From assembly GCA_002360455.1 (NCBI GenBank), contig DEQQ01000058.1:1-7409 (forward strand): a stretch of 7,409 bases of DNA. Direction: 5' to 3'. This document shows positions 1-5,741 of this stretch, one piece after another. Below the pieces are notes generated by a model. That model was not told the origin of the DNA. It saw nothing but the letters and a program-made list of their open reading frames with translations, and searched no databases. The stretch's first letter is position 1. The number at the start of each line of letters is the position of its first letter. The translations under genes and the position numbers were made by a program. This DNA comes from Saprospiraceae bacterium UBA3362 (lineage in GTDB: Bacteria > Bacteroidota > Bacteroidia > Chitinophagales > Saprospiraceae).

Positions 1-1
1 G

Positions 2-1027
2 TCACTACAAAAAGAGCTGGATAGAACAGAAATCATTGAAGCCCCTGAGGATGAGTTGAGCTCTATAAAATTGAGGTTTCAACCTTCAAGGCCGGGAGGT
101 AGGGTAGCGCTAAACATAGAGAATGTTGCCAAGCAATATGGCGAACTCCTCGTATTCAAAAATGTAGACTTGACGATTGAAAGAGGCCAAAAGCTATCTT
201 TCGTTGGTGGAAATGGTCAGGGCAAAAGTACTATGGTCAAGCTTATCTGCAACGAAATACAAGCTTCTGAGGGGTCCATTCAATTGGGTTATGATGTTCG
301 CCGAGGATACTACGCTCAAGAGCACGGTGAATCTCTAGATCCACAGAAAAATGTTTTGCAAACTATAGAAGATTTGGCACTGCCTGAAATTAGACCGATG
401 GTGAGAAATATTCTCGGCGGATTGGGATTTGCAGGAGAGGATGTAGATAAGAAGCTTAGGGTGTTGTCGGGTGGTGAAAAATCCAGAGTTAGATTGGCTG
501 CATTGTTGGTTCAAGAGCATAATTTATTGATCTTGGATGAGCCCACGCACCATCTTGATATTCCTTCTAAACAATCGTTGAAAGAAGCGATACAGAACTA
601 CAAAGGAACAGTTATCGTGGTTTCTCACGATAGAGAATTTTTAAGAGGACTGGCTGAAAAAACAATCTCATTTGAGAATAAAACAATTAAAGTTTATGAA
701 GGCGATATAGATTATTATATAGAGAAAAGAGAAAAGGATGGAATCCAAGAAAGTCTTCTGAATAAACAAAGTTTAAGTTCAAACAATGCTCCTAAGCAGG
801 TAATGAGTCTTGATGATAAACGAAAAATACAGAAACAACTCCAGAATGCGGAGCAAGCAATTGAAAAACTTGAAAAGCAGTTAAAAGAGATTGAACTAAA
901 GCTTGGTGATCCTGAATTCATGTTATCCAGTCAATATCAATCAATGGTCTCCGAATATGAATCGATTAAATCTCAACTTGTCGAAAAAAATAAAGTTTGG
1001 GAAGATCTAATGATGAGTGCCGACTAA
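2..1027 (+). CDS. ABC-F family ATPase, C-terminal half (5' end outside window)
   Basis: The reading frame is open from base 2, so the gene begins before the window; the TTG at 56 is an internal codon. The 341 visible residues hold the end of the inter-domain linker, the second nucleotide-binding domain and a C-terminal tail. Visible motifs (visible residue numbers): Walker A GGNGQGKST (69-77), ABC signature LSGGEKSR (from 155), Walker B LLILDEP (175-181) with catalytic Glu180, and the switch histidine in VSHDREF (His209). There are no membrane segments. The last ~80 residues are Lys/Glu/Gln-rich and look like the coiled-coil tail of Uup/YdiF/YheS-type members. ABC-F proteins bind the ribosomal E site and aid translation or, in some subfamilies, protect against antibiotics; the subfamily cannot be fixed without the N-terminal half. 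The usual DEPTNHLD reads DEPTHHLD here. The gene is convergent with the cupin gene, 13 bp apart. Confidence 0.93.
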   Translation, partial: SLQKELDRTEIIEAPEDELSSIKLRFQPSRPGGRVALNIENVAKQYGELLVFKNVDLTIERGQKLSFVGGNGQGKSTMVKLICNEIQASEGSIQLGYDVRRGYYAQEHGESLDPQKNVLQTIEDLALPEIRPMVRNILGGLGFAGEDVDKKLRVLSGGEKSRVRLAALLVQEHNLLILDEPTHHLDIPSKQSLKEAIQNYKGTVIVVSHDREFLRGLAEKTISFENKTIKVYEGDIDYYIEKREKDGIQESLLNKQSLSSNNAPKQVMSLDDKRKIQKQLQNAEQAIEKLEKQLKEIELKLGDPEFMLSSQYQSMVSEYESIKSQLVEKNKVWEDLMMSAD

Positions 1028-1040
1028 AAAAATATAATGA

Positions 1041-1385
1041 TCAGGAGTTGTTTACAGCGTTTTGTACGCGTTCGAACTCGTCTTGCTTTATTAAGCTCAA
1101 CCTTACGATGCTTTGGCTATTCGCAAATAAACTATGAGGAATATTTCCTGCTAAACTGATCAAATCTCCGCTTGAGAGTTCTAGTTTTTCTTCATCCACA
1201 GTTAAAGAAATATTTCCTGTTAAGACTTGAATAATAATAGGAAAACTGGACTTATGCTCTTTCATAAGCTGACCTTCCAAAAACGAAATTCTAATTTCCT
1301 TAGTAAAAGCAGTTTCTAATATTAACTGAACAGAGGGTTTGGAGGGATTAAATTCAATTTCGGATAAGAAAGACTTTACGCTCAT
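1041..1385 (-). CDS. small single-domain cupin protein
   Basis: This 114-residue soluble protein has a single cupin barrel, seen in the KEH...PIIIQVLTGNISLTVD and SSGDLISLAGNIPHSL segments followed by a hydrophobic strand IVRLSL. Canonical cupin motif 1 is G(X5)HXH(X3-4)E(X6)G. Here G38, His44 and G57 are in register, but the second histidine is Ser46 and the glutamate position is Ile50. Motif 2 keeps its histidine (His84). Only two of the four usual metal ligands remain, so a normal mononuclear metal site is doubtful. The ATG overlaps the stop of the upstream membrane-protein gene (ATGA, 1382-1385), so the two are translationally linked. It is the last gene of the Rrf2/globin unit. Substrate and activity are unknown; small-molecule binding or a redox/haem accessory role is inferred from context only. 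Confidence 0.82.
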   Translation of the reverse strand: MSVKSFLSEIEFNPSKPSVQLILETAFTKEIRISFLEGQLMKEHKSSFPIIIQVLTGNISLTVDEEKLELSSGDLISLAGNIPHSLFANSQSIVRLSLIKQDEFERVQNAVNNS

Positions 1386-1822
1386 TTTACTTGTTTTAAA
1401 TTTAAAATACCAAATATTGTAAGTGCAATGGTTTTGATCATTTCTAAAATAATATAATATAAATGATGAAAACTTGGTGGGATCTCTTGGTTGTTAATCC
1501 TGGCGTCAGCTCTAAGATCAAGGATAGGCAATAACCAAAAAGTTTGAATTAATAAGATGAGGAGTATGAAAATGAATATAGAACTTATTCTTGAAAAACG
1601 TTTTGGTCTTGTTATTAAAAAATTGAAGGTAATTCCTAATGCGAATAAGCTCTCCATTCTGTTCAATGCAGAAAATACCAACTTCCCTATACTCATTCCT
1701 ATCGGAATAGTTACTCCCGGTGCTCTAAATTTTAGCCAGGCTTCCATAAAGCTTATAGCAGCGATGAATCCAAGCCATAAAAATGCTGTTGCAATATTAA
1801 ATTTATAATGAGCAGAGTTCAC
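1382..1822 (-). CDS. four-helix inner-membrane protein of unknown function
   Basis: This 146-residue protein has about four hydrophobic segments (roughly residues 10-29, 55-71, 79-101 and 121-141), so it should be an integral membrane protein with short loops. I do not recognise a characterised family; the MEAWLKFRAPG stretch after helix 1 and IGKLVFSALNRMES before helix 2 look like conserved blocks and loosely recall small TMEM205/DUF4149-type proteins, but that is only a resemblance. Charged or ligand-capable residues near the membrane include Glu27, Lys31, Glu57, His119, His120 and Glu127. The start is GTG: an in-frame stop lies five codons upstream, and the next ATG (residue 26) would remove helix 1. 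It lies 7 bp after the globin stop and overlaps the cupin start by 4 bp, so it should be co-expressed with both. A haem- or redox-linked role is inference from context. Confidence 0.78.
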   Translation of the reverse strand: MNSAHYKFNIATAFLWLGFIAAISFMEAWLKFRAPGVTIPIGMSIGKLVFSALNRMESLFALGITFNFLITRPKRFSRISSIFIFILLILLIQTFWLLPILDLRADARINNQEIPPSFHHLYYIILEMIKTIALTIFGILNLKQVK

Positions 1823-1829
1823 CGGTCTA

Positions 1830-2237
1830 TTAAATTATGGGTCTAATGTTGGATTGTTTGTAATAAGCAATTTTCGATTGAAACATTTCTGCCATTCGTT
1901 CAGCCTGCCATTTCGCACGATCTGCTTTTTCACCAGAAAAATGTTCATCCACCGTTTGGGTAAAAAGCGAAAGCCATCTATCAAAGTGAACTTTCTCAAT
2001 GGGTAAGTTGGCATGAGGCGGAAATGGTCTACCAAAATAGGTATGTGTATCAAAGAGAACAGTTTGCCAAAAACGCACCATTTTTTCAAGATGTACATCC
2101 CAATTGTTTTGAATTACAGCATGAAATACGGATCCTAAAAGATCATCTTTTCTTATTTTGTCATAGAAAGTGTGAACCAATAAGCTAATGTCTTCTATAG
2201 TTGCAATGTCTGTGAAATTTTTATACTCGGAATTCAT
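1830..2237 (-). CDS. group 3 truncated haemoglobin (trHb3)
   Basis: This 135-residue cytoplasmic haem protein has the length and motif pattern of group III truncated haemoglobins such as Campylobacter Ctb. Visible landmarks by alignment from memory: Tyr25 in the FY pair (B10 distal tyrosine), W46..H49..FW at the E helix (His49 at the E7 position), His75 in PPHANL as the proximal haem ligand, and Trp88 in FDRWLSLF (distal G8 tryptophan). All key haem-pocket residues are therefore present. Family members bind O2 and NO and are linked to nitrosative stress or peroxidase-like chemistry; the physiological reaction of this one is not established by the sequence. Its ATG overlaps the TGA of the upstream Rrf2 gene (ATGA, 2234-2237), tying it to that regulator. 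The membrane-protein gene follows 7 bp later. Confidence 0.92.
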   Translation of the reverse strand: MNSEYKNFTDIATIEDISLLVHTFYDKIRKDDLLGSVFHAVIQNNWDVHLEKMVRFWQTVLFDTHTYFGRPFPPHANLPIEKVHFDRWLSLFTQTVDEHFSGEKADRAKWQAERMAEMFQSKIAYYKQSNIRPII

Positions 2238-2680
2238 GACTTTGAATACAAATTAATAAATGATTTTCCCTGCTTTAATTCTTTTACCATATCATAAACT
2301 GTAATATGGCCTAAAAATTCGTCCAGTTGATTTCTAATTTTATAAAATTTATAATGAAGTGGGCAAGGTTTTGAGTGATTGCATTTAGAAAGGCCCATCA
2401 CGCATGAAGTAAAAACGCTACTTCCGTCTATGGCTTCAACAATTTTCTTTGCATTAACCATTTTCATTGTTGCTATATTCATTTCAAAACCACCGTAAGG
2501 ACCTTTTACAGAATCAATAATATTATGCTGTGCAAGGATGCCTAAAACTTTGGCAGTAAAAGCTTCCGGACTTTCAATTGAATTGGAAATCTCAGATAAT
2601 TTCACTCGTCTGTTTTCTAGAGATTGCAGCGCAATAAAACTCACTGCTTTAAGGCCGTATTCGCAAGATTTCGAAAACAT
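2234..2680 (-). CDS. Rrf2-family Fe-S transcriptional regulator (NsrR/IscR-like)
   Basis: This 148-residue regulator begins MFSKSCEYGLKA, the usual Rrf2 N-terminus. A GTG seven codons upstream (2701) is in frame, but it lies inside the candidate -7 promoter box, so the ATG at 2680 is preferred. The winged helix-turn-helix spans about residues 1-70, with the typical wing GPYGGF (60-65). Three cysteines, Cys93, Cys100 and Cys106, followed by PLH (His109), form C-X6-C-X5-C, close to the [2Fe-2S]/[4Fe-4S] ligand sets of IscR and NsrR, so it should carry a cluster and respond to NO or redox/Fe-S status. A long C-terminal helix (about 107-137) would be the dimerisation element. It heads a unit with a truncated globin, which favours an NsrR-like NO-sensing role over Fe-S assembly control; this is inference. 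Probably autoregulated through the dyad at 2721-2746. Confidence 0.9.
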   Translation of the reverse strand: MFSKSCEYGLKAVSFIALQSLENRRVKLSEISNSIESPEAFTAKVLGILAQHNIIDSVKGPYGGFEMNIATMKMVNAKKIVEAIDGSSVFTSCVMGLSKCNHSKPCPLHYKFYKIRNQLDEFLGHITVYDMVKELKQGKSFINLYSKS

Positions 2681-2700
2681 TTTCTTGTCTGTTGAGACCA

Positions 2701-2708
2701 CAAATGTA
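2701..2708 (-). promoter_or_regulatory. candidate -7 promoter element of the Rrf2/globin unit
   Basis: The minus strand reads TACATTTG, a perfect match to the Bacteroidota -7 consensus TAnnTTTG. It would place transcription start about 10-20 bases upstream of the ATG at 2680. No good -33 TTTG was found at the usual spacing; that region is occupied by the inverted repeat at 2721-2746, as expected for a regulated promoter. Confidence 0.55.
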
Positions 2709-2720
2709 ATCCAAATTTTT

Positions 2721-2746
2721 TATTTAGGATATATTTGTCCGAAATA
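2721..2746. promoter_or_regulatory. inverted repeat, candidate operator for the Rrf2 regulator
   Basis: The plus strand holds TATTTAGGA, an 8-base spacer (2730-2737), then TCCGAAATA. The 9-base arms are complementary at eight of nine positions. The dyad lies 12 bp upstream of the -7 box on the minus strand, over the expected -33 region, and directly upstream of the Rrf2 gene. Size, symmetry and place fit the binding site of a dimeric Rrf2 protein. A weaker related pair, ATCCAAAT (2709-2716) and ATTTAGGAT (2722-2730), overlaps it on the promoter-proximal side. Binding is inferred, not shown. Confidence 0.55.
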
Positions 2747-2763
2747 AAATTAATAAGCTGCAA

Positions 2764-3498
2764 TTATTGGTTTATAAAGAAATACTTATACAGTTGGAAC
2801 AGAGCGGTAATTAGGACAATACCCAGTACAATGTAATGAAATGTCTTTTCTGAGGTTTTTTTAAGAATTTGTTTTCCAATATAACTTCCCAAAATACTTG
2901 TTCCAATCAAAAAAGGAACTAAATAAATATATTCCTGTAAAAAGTAACCATTGTATAAATAGACTAAGGCACGACTAAAATCCACACCTAAATCTATCAT
3001 CGCGGATGTAGCTATAAAAATGTCTTTAGGAAGTTGAAAAGCAGCAAGGGTAAGTCCACGTATTGCTCCTCCGGTGCCCGCTACTCCGGCTAAAAATCCA
3101 GATAAAATACCGCCAAAGTAGAGATTTGAATCAGTTTGTTTAAGCGTTTTTTCAAAATGGGTAAGCAGATAAAAAGCCAATCCGATTAATAAAAAATTCA
3201 TGACCAATTCAATCTGTTTGGTAGGTAATAGTGTGGTAAGCAAAGCGCCTAAAGTGACAGAAATTACAGCCGGAATTCCTAGCTTAAGTACAATGTCTTT
3301 TTGAATGCCTTTTCTAAATAGTGCAATTTTGGATAGGTTTGAGAAAACATGAAAAACGGCTGTTATTCCTAATACAGATTTAAAATCAAAAAACAGAGAA
3401 GCGATCGGCACGAATAAAATGGAGGATCCAAATCCTGAAATGGTTCCAATAATTTCGGCAACTAAAGCCAACAGAATAAAAATATAATATTCTTCCAT
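2764..3498 (-). CDS. TSUP family (TauE/SafE) membrane permease
   Basis: This 244-residue, strongly hydrophobic protein has about seven or eight membrane segments. It shows the two-repeat layout of the sulfite exporter TauE/SafE (TSUP) family: the first repeat carries the glycine-rich motif ISGFGSSILFVP (about residues 20-31) and the second LAGVAGTGGAIRG (about 136-148). Length is normal for the family. Members move sulfite, sulfoacetate, thiosulfate-derived sulfur or organic acids across the inner membrane; the substrate cannot be read from sequence. The ATG at 3498 has no Shine-Dalgarno motif, as expected in Bacteroidota. The gene ends 83 bp before the Rrf2 ATG on the same strand, and that gap holds a promoter-like element, so it may or may not be read through into the regulator unit. 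A candidate promoter and a short palindrome lie in its own upstream region. Confidence 0.9.
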   Translation of the reverse strand: MEEYYIFILLALVAEIIGTISGFGSSILFVPIASLFFDFKSVLGITAVFHVFSNLSKIALFRKGIQKDIVLKLGIPAVISVTLGALLTTLLPTKQIELVMNFLLIGLAFYLLTHFEKTLKQTDSNLYFGGILSGFLAGVAGTGGAIRGLTLAAFQLPKDIFIATSAMIDLGVDFSRALVYLYNGYFLQEYIYLVPFLIGTSILGSYIGKQILKKTSEKTFHYIVLGIVLITALFQLYKYFFINQ

Positions 3499-3532
3499 AT
3501 TCGTATTTGTTAATAGCGTATTCTACATGTTA

Positions 3533-3550
3533 TTTCATCTTGACATGAAA
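3533..3550. repeat. palindrome TTTCAT-N6-ATGAAA upstream of the TSUP gene
   Basis: Perfect 6-base arms, TTTCAT (3533-3538) and ATGAAA (3545-3550), flank a 6-base spacer. The element sits between the candidate -7 box (3562-3569) and the TSUP start codon, about 35 bases before the ATG, so it would lie in the early transcript. Its place suits an operator, but the arms are short and AT-rich, and a chance match is possible. It does not match the dyad upstream of the Rrf2 gene. Confidence 0.3.
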
Positions 3551-3561
3551 CAGTTTTGATG

Positions 3562-3569
3562 CAAACCTA
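3562..3569 (-). promoter_or_regulatory. candidate -7 promoter element of the TSUP gene
   Basis: The minus strand reads TAGGTTTG, a perfect match to the Bacteroidota -7 consensus TAnnTTTG, 63 bases upstream of the TSUP ATG. No clear -33 TTTG is present about 19-21 bases further upstream, so the element alone is modest evidence. Confidence 0.42.
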
Positions 3570-3586
3570 ATCCCGAGAGAAACAGA

Positions 3587-3623
3587 AAGTGCATCTACCG
3601 AATGAAATAAGGAAGATGCACTT
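3587..3623 (-). terminator. hairpin in the gap between the sugar-epimerase genes and TSUP gene
   Basis: The arms AAGTGCATCT (3587-3596) and AGATGCACTT (3614-3623) are perfectly complementary over 10 bases, with two further G-C pairs after one inner mismatch. On the minus strand the stem is followed by a T-rich but interrupted stretch (TCTGTTTCTC). It lies 57 bp after the stop of the upstream SDR gene and before the TSUP promoter element, the right place for a terminator. A smaller hairpin (GGAATA/TATTCC, 3660-3674) sits immediately after that stop codon, with a T5 run at about 3646-3642. The rest of the 181-bp gap (3499-3679) holds only the elements listed separately. A regulatory rather than terminating role is possible. 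Confidence 0.4.
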
Positions 3624-3679
3624 GCAGTGGATAGCGGGACTAAAAATTCAATTAAGCCTGGAATATGCTATTCCTGATA

Positions 3680-4729
3680 TCAATAAATTTTACCTCCCAA
3701 TTTGGGTGCATGTTTTTGCATATTTTGCTCAATAAAAGGCATATTATTTTTTGTCCATTCAATTGTTCTGCTTAAGCCTTCTTCTAAATTAATTTGGCAT
3801 TTGAAATCCAATTGATGGGCAGATTTTTCCGTGCTTCCAAATCTTTTTCCGCTATTGTCCCAAGGTCTTTTGGGGAGTTGGTCAATTTCAGAATTGCTGT
3901 TTGTCAATTGTAAAATTTTGTCTGCAAGTTCTTTTATTGTAGTTTCTACTCCCGATGCGAGATTGTAAGTATCTCCTGCAGTTCCTTTCAACGCACAAGC
4001 CATCAGTCCTCTACAAATGTCGTCAACATAGATAAAATCTCTTGATGCTATGCCGCCGTTTTCAAGACTAATAGGAATGCCTTTGATCGCTTTAAAAATA
4101 AAAGTAGGCGTAACATTTCGCCATACTGTCGCAGGAGTTCCTCGCCATCTTCCGGCACCCAGAACCTCTCCCGGTCCGTACACATTTTGAAATCGCGCAC
4201 GAACAGTAGGAACTTGATGTTGATGATAATAGTAAACACAATAAAATTCGCCCACAATCTTTGAAATGGAATACGGGCTATCGTGTTTTATATTGGTCAT
4301 TTCGACTTCTGCAGTAGCCGTTGCTGTATCAAAGGTCTTCTGTGCAACCGAACAACCTGCAGAGGAGTACACTAACTTTTTTAAGTTTTTAAAATCCTTG
4401 ACATGTTCTAATAATTTGAGCGTTGTCAAGGTATTATTCTCATGATCAACTAATGGATTGGCAATACTGGATTGGTTGCCATGAAATGTTGATAGATGGA
4501 ATATATAATCTACATCATCTTCAATCATGTTTAAAATTGAATCGTCTGCAATAGAACCTATGCGCAGTTCCACGCGATTTGATGTGATTACATTTTCTTT
4601 TTCTGCAGAAAGCAAATTGTCAATGGCAATAATTTGCCTTGCACCTGCCTGATCTAAATGCCTGACTAAATTTCCACCAACAAATCCTGCGCCACCTACA
4701 ACAATGATTTTCTTTCCTTCGAACGACAT
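3680..4729 (-). CDS. extended-SDR NAD-dependent sugar-nucleotide epimerase/dehydratase (WbmF-like)
   Basis: This 349-residue soluble enzyme has a Rossmann nucleotide-binding motif GGAGFVGG (residues 12-19), the active-site region YSSAG (121-125, Ser122/Ser123), the catalytic YSISK (Tyr153, Lys157), NVYGPGE (182-188) and the substrate-domain signature RDFIYVDD (230-237). These mark the extended SDR (GalE/Gmd-like) family acting on UDP-, GDP- or dTDP-sugars. A distinctive block GAGRWRGTPATVWRN (191-205) follows the YGPG motif and resembles, from memory, the WbmF group of O-antigen SDRs. It uses an ATG 3 bp after the stop of the upstream SDR gene, so the pair is certainly one transcript. The reaction (epimerisation, dehydration or reduction) and the sugar are not determined by the sequence. 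It is the last gene of the polysaccharide unit in this window. Confidence 0.88.
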   Translation of the reverse strand: MSFEGKKIIVVGGAGFVGGNLVRHLDQAGARQIIAIDNLLSAEKENVITSNRVELRIGSIADDSILNMIEDDVDYIFHLSTFHGNQSSIANPLVDHENNTLTTLKLLEHVKDFKNLKKLVYSSAGCSVAQKTFDTATATAEVEMTNIKHDSPYSISKIVGEFYCVYYYHQHQVPTVRARFQNVYGPGEVLGAGRWRGTPATVWRNVTPTFIFKAIKGIPISLENGGIASRDFIYVDDICRGLMACALKGTAGDTYNLASGVETTIKELADKILQLTNSNSEIDQLPKRPWDNSGKRFGSTEKSAHQLDFKCQINLEEGLSRTIEWTKNNMPFIEQNMQKHAPKLGGKIY

Positions 4730-4732
4730 AAT

Positions 4733-5692
4733 TTATTTCTTTTCGTCTGATTGTTTTAAATGAGTAAAGGTTTGAGTAATTCCAAATTGTTTGTACCAAT
4801 CAATTGCTGCTTGAATTCCTTTCTCCAGTGGGGTAGAGGCTTTCCAGTTAAAATCAGCTTCAGTTTTAGTGGGATCAATTAAAATGGTATAGACATCGTC
4901 GGCTCCTCTTGGTCTAACTTCAACCTCTTTCTCTAATTGCATTGACAAAGCTTTCAAAGTAGCGTCAAATAATTCTTTGATAGAATAATCAGAGCCAGTA
5001 GAAATATGATAATAACCTCTGTTTCCTTTCCCTAGAAGAGCTGAGATAACAACCTGCACCAAGTCTTTTACATAGATAAAATCTCTACGAGTATCCATTA
5101 CGAAGCAAGGTTTGTCGTTGGTTAATCTGTGAAAAAAAGTAGGAAGAGGTCCACTTAAATTGCGGGGACCATAAGCATTTGCTAATCTAAAAGATAAAAA
5201 GTCTAAGCCGGACAGTTCTATATATTGTTCGCCTCCGGTTTTTGAGATGGCGTAACTGCTGCCCGCTCCTTCAGATTTGCCTGAATAAAAGGGATGATTA
5301 AGCGTAATGGGTTGTTCTATCGGGCTCAAACCATAGCACAATGAGGTTTGAAAATAAATTATACGAGAAACATTATGTCTTTTTGATGCCCGAACGATAT
5401 TGATTGTACCCAGAATATTGGACATTGTATCTTCTTCCCAAGCATCCGGATCTTTGTAAGAAGCAGCTGCATGAACAACTTTTTCAGGTTGGAATTCATC
5501 AAAAATTTGATTTACCAAATTTGCATCTGCTATTGTGCCTTCAATAACTTTCAAATTGGGATGTGGAGCATTATTGTCTCTTCTTCCTGTTTGAAAGTTG
5601 TCGATAACGCAAACTTGATGGCCTTGAGCCAATAATTCATCAGAAATATGGGAGCCAACGAACCCTGCTCCTCCTGTAATTAGTACTTTCAT
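4733..5692 (-). CDS. extended-SDR NAD-dependent sugar-nucleotide epimerase (WbmG/WbmH-like)
   Basis: This 319-residue enzyme begins MKVLITGGAGFVGSH, with the NAD-binding GxxGxxG at residues 7-13 right after the ATG, which fixes the start. The catalytic pair is in YAISK (Tyr147, Lys151). The position normally occupied by the SSxxVYG motif reads FQTSLCYG (114-121), keeping Thr116/Ser117. Further marks are ANAYGPRN (171-178), a run SGPLPTFFHRLT (180-191) and RDFIYVKD (203-210). The overall pattern, especially FQTSLCYG and FVMDTRRDF, resembles the WbmG/WbmH group of Bordetella O-antigen SDRs, which act on uronic-acid sugar nucleotides; this is a comparison from memory. It lies 49 bp after the amidotransferase gene and 3 bp before the second SDR gene. 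It is about 30% shorter in its tail than nothing unusual for the family; length is normal for an extended SDR. Confidence 0.88.
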   Translation of the reverse strand: MKVLITGGAGFVGSHISDELLAQGHQVCVIDNFQTGRRDNNAPHPNLKVIEGTIADANLVNQIFDEFQPEKVVHAAASYKDPDAWEEDTMSNILGTINIVRASKRHNVSRIIYFQTSLCYGLSPIEQPITLNHPFYSGKSEGAGSSYAISKTGGEQYIELSGLDFLSFRLANAYGPRNLSGPLPTFFHRLTNDKPCFVMDTRRDFIYVKDLVQVVISALLGKGNRGYYHISTGSDYSIKELFDATLKALSMQLEKEVEVRPRGADDVYTILIDPTKTEADFNWKASTPLEKGIQAAIDWYKQFGITQTFTHLKQSDEKK

Positions 5693-5741
5693 TGTCTATT
5701 CTTTATTTTATATGTTAGTTATGAAAAATTGAATTTTATAA

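Noticed and set aside
56..58. TTG as the start of the ABC-F gene
   Set aside because: The frame stays open to the left edge with linker-like sequence (LQKELDRTEIIEAPEDE), and only the second ATPase domain of a two-domain family is present after it.
1557..1808. 83-codon plus-strand open frame opposite the membrane-protein gene
   Set aside because: It is antisense to a gene with clear membrane segments and operon overlaps, and its translation shows no recognisable domain.
1835..2098. 87-codon minus-strand frame inside the globin gene
   Set aside because: It overlaps the globin in another frame; the globin has all expected haem-pocket residues, so this is a shadow.
2681..2701. Seven-codon N-terminal extension of the Rrf2 protein from a GTG start
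   Set aside because: The GTG falls in the candidate -7 box, and family proteins begin at the MFSK sequence encoded at 2680.
2730..2737. Perfect plus-strand TATATTTG, a match to the Bacteroidota -7 box
   Set aside because: It lies in the spacer of the Rrf2 dyad, has no TTG at the usual -33 distance, and would drive only antisense transcription into the TSUP gene.
3613..3623. AAGATGCACTT, close to an NsrR half-site of enterobacteria
   Set aside because: The partner half-site is 17 bases away rather than directly adjacent, and NsrR motifs of Gammaproteobacteria need not apply in Bacteroidota. It is better explained as one arm of the hairpin.
4048..4257. 69-codon minus-strand frame inside the distal SDR gene
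   Set aside because: It overlaps the SDR in another frame and has no recognisable motif.
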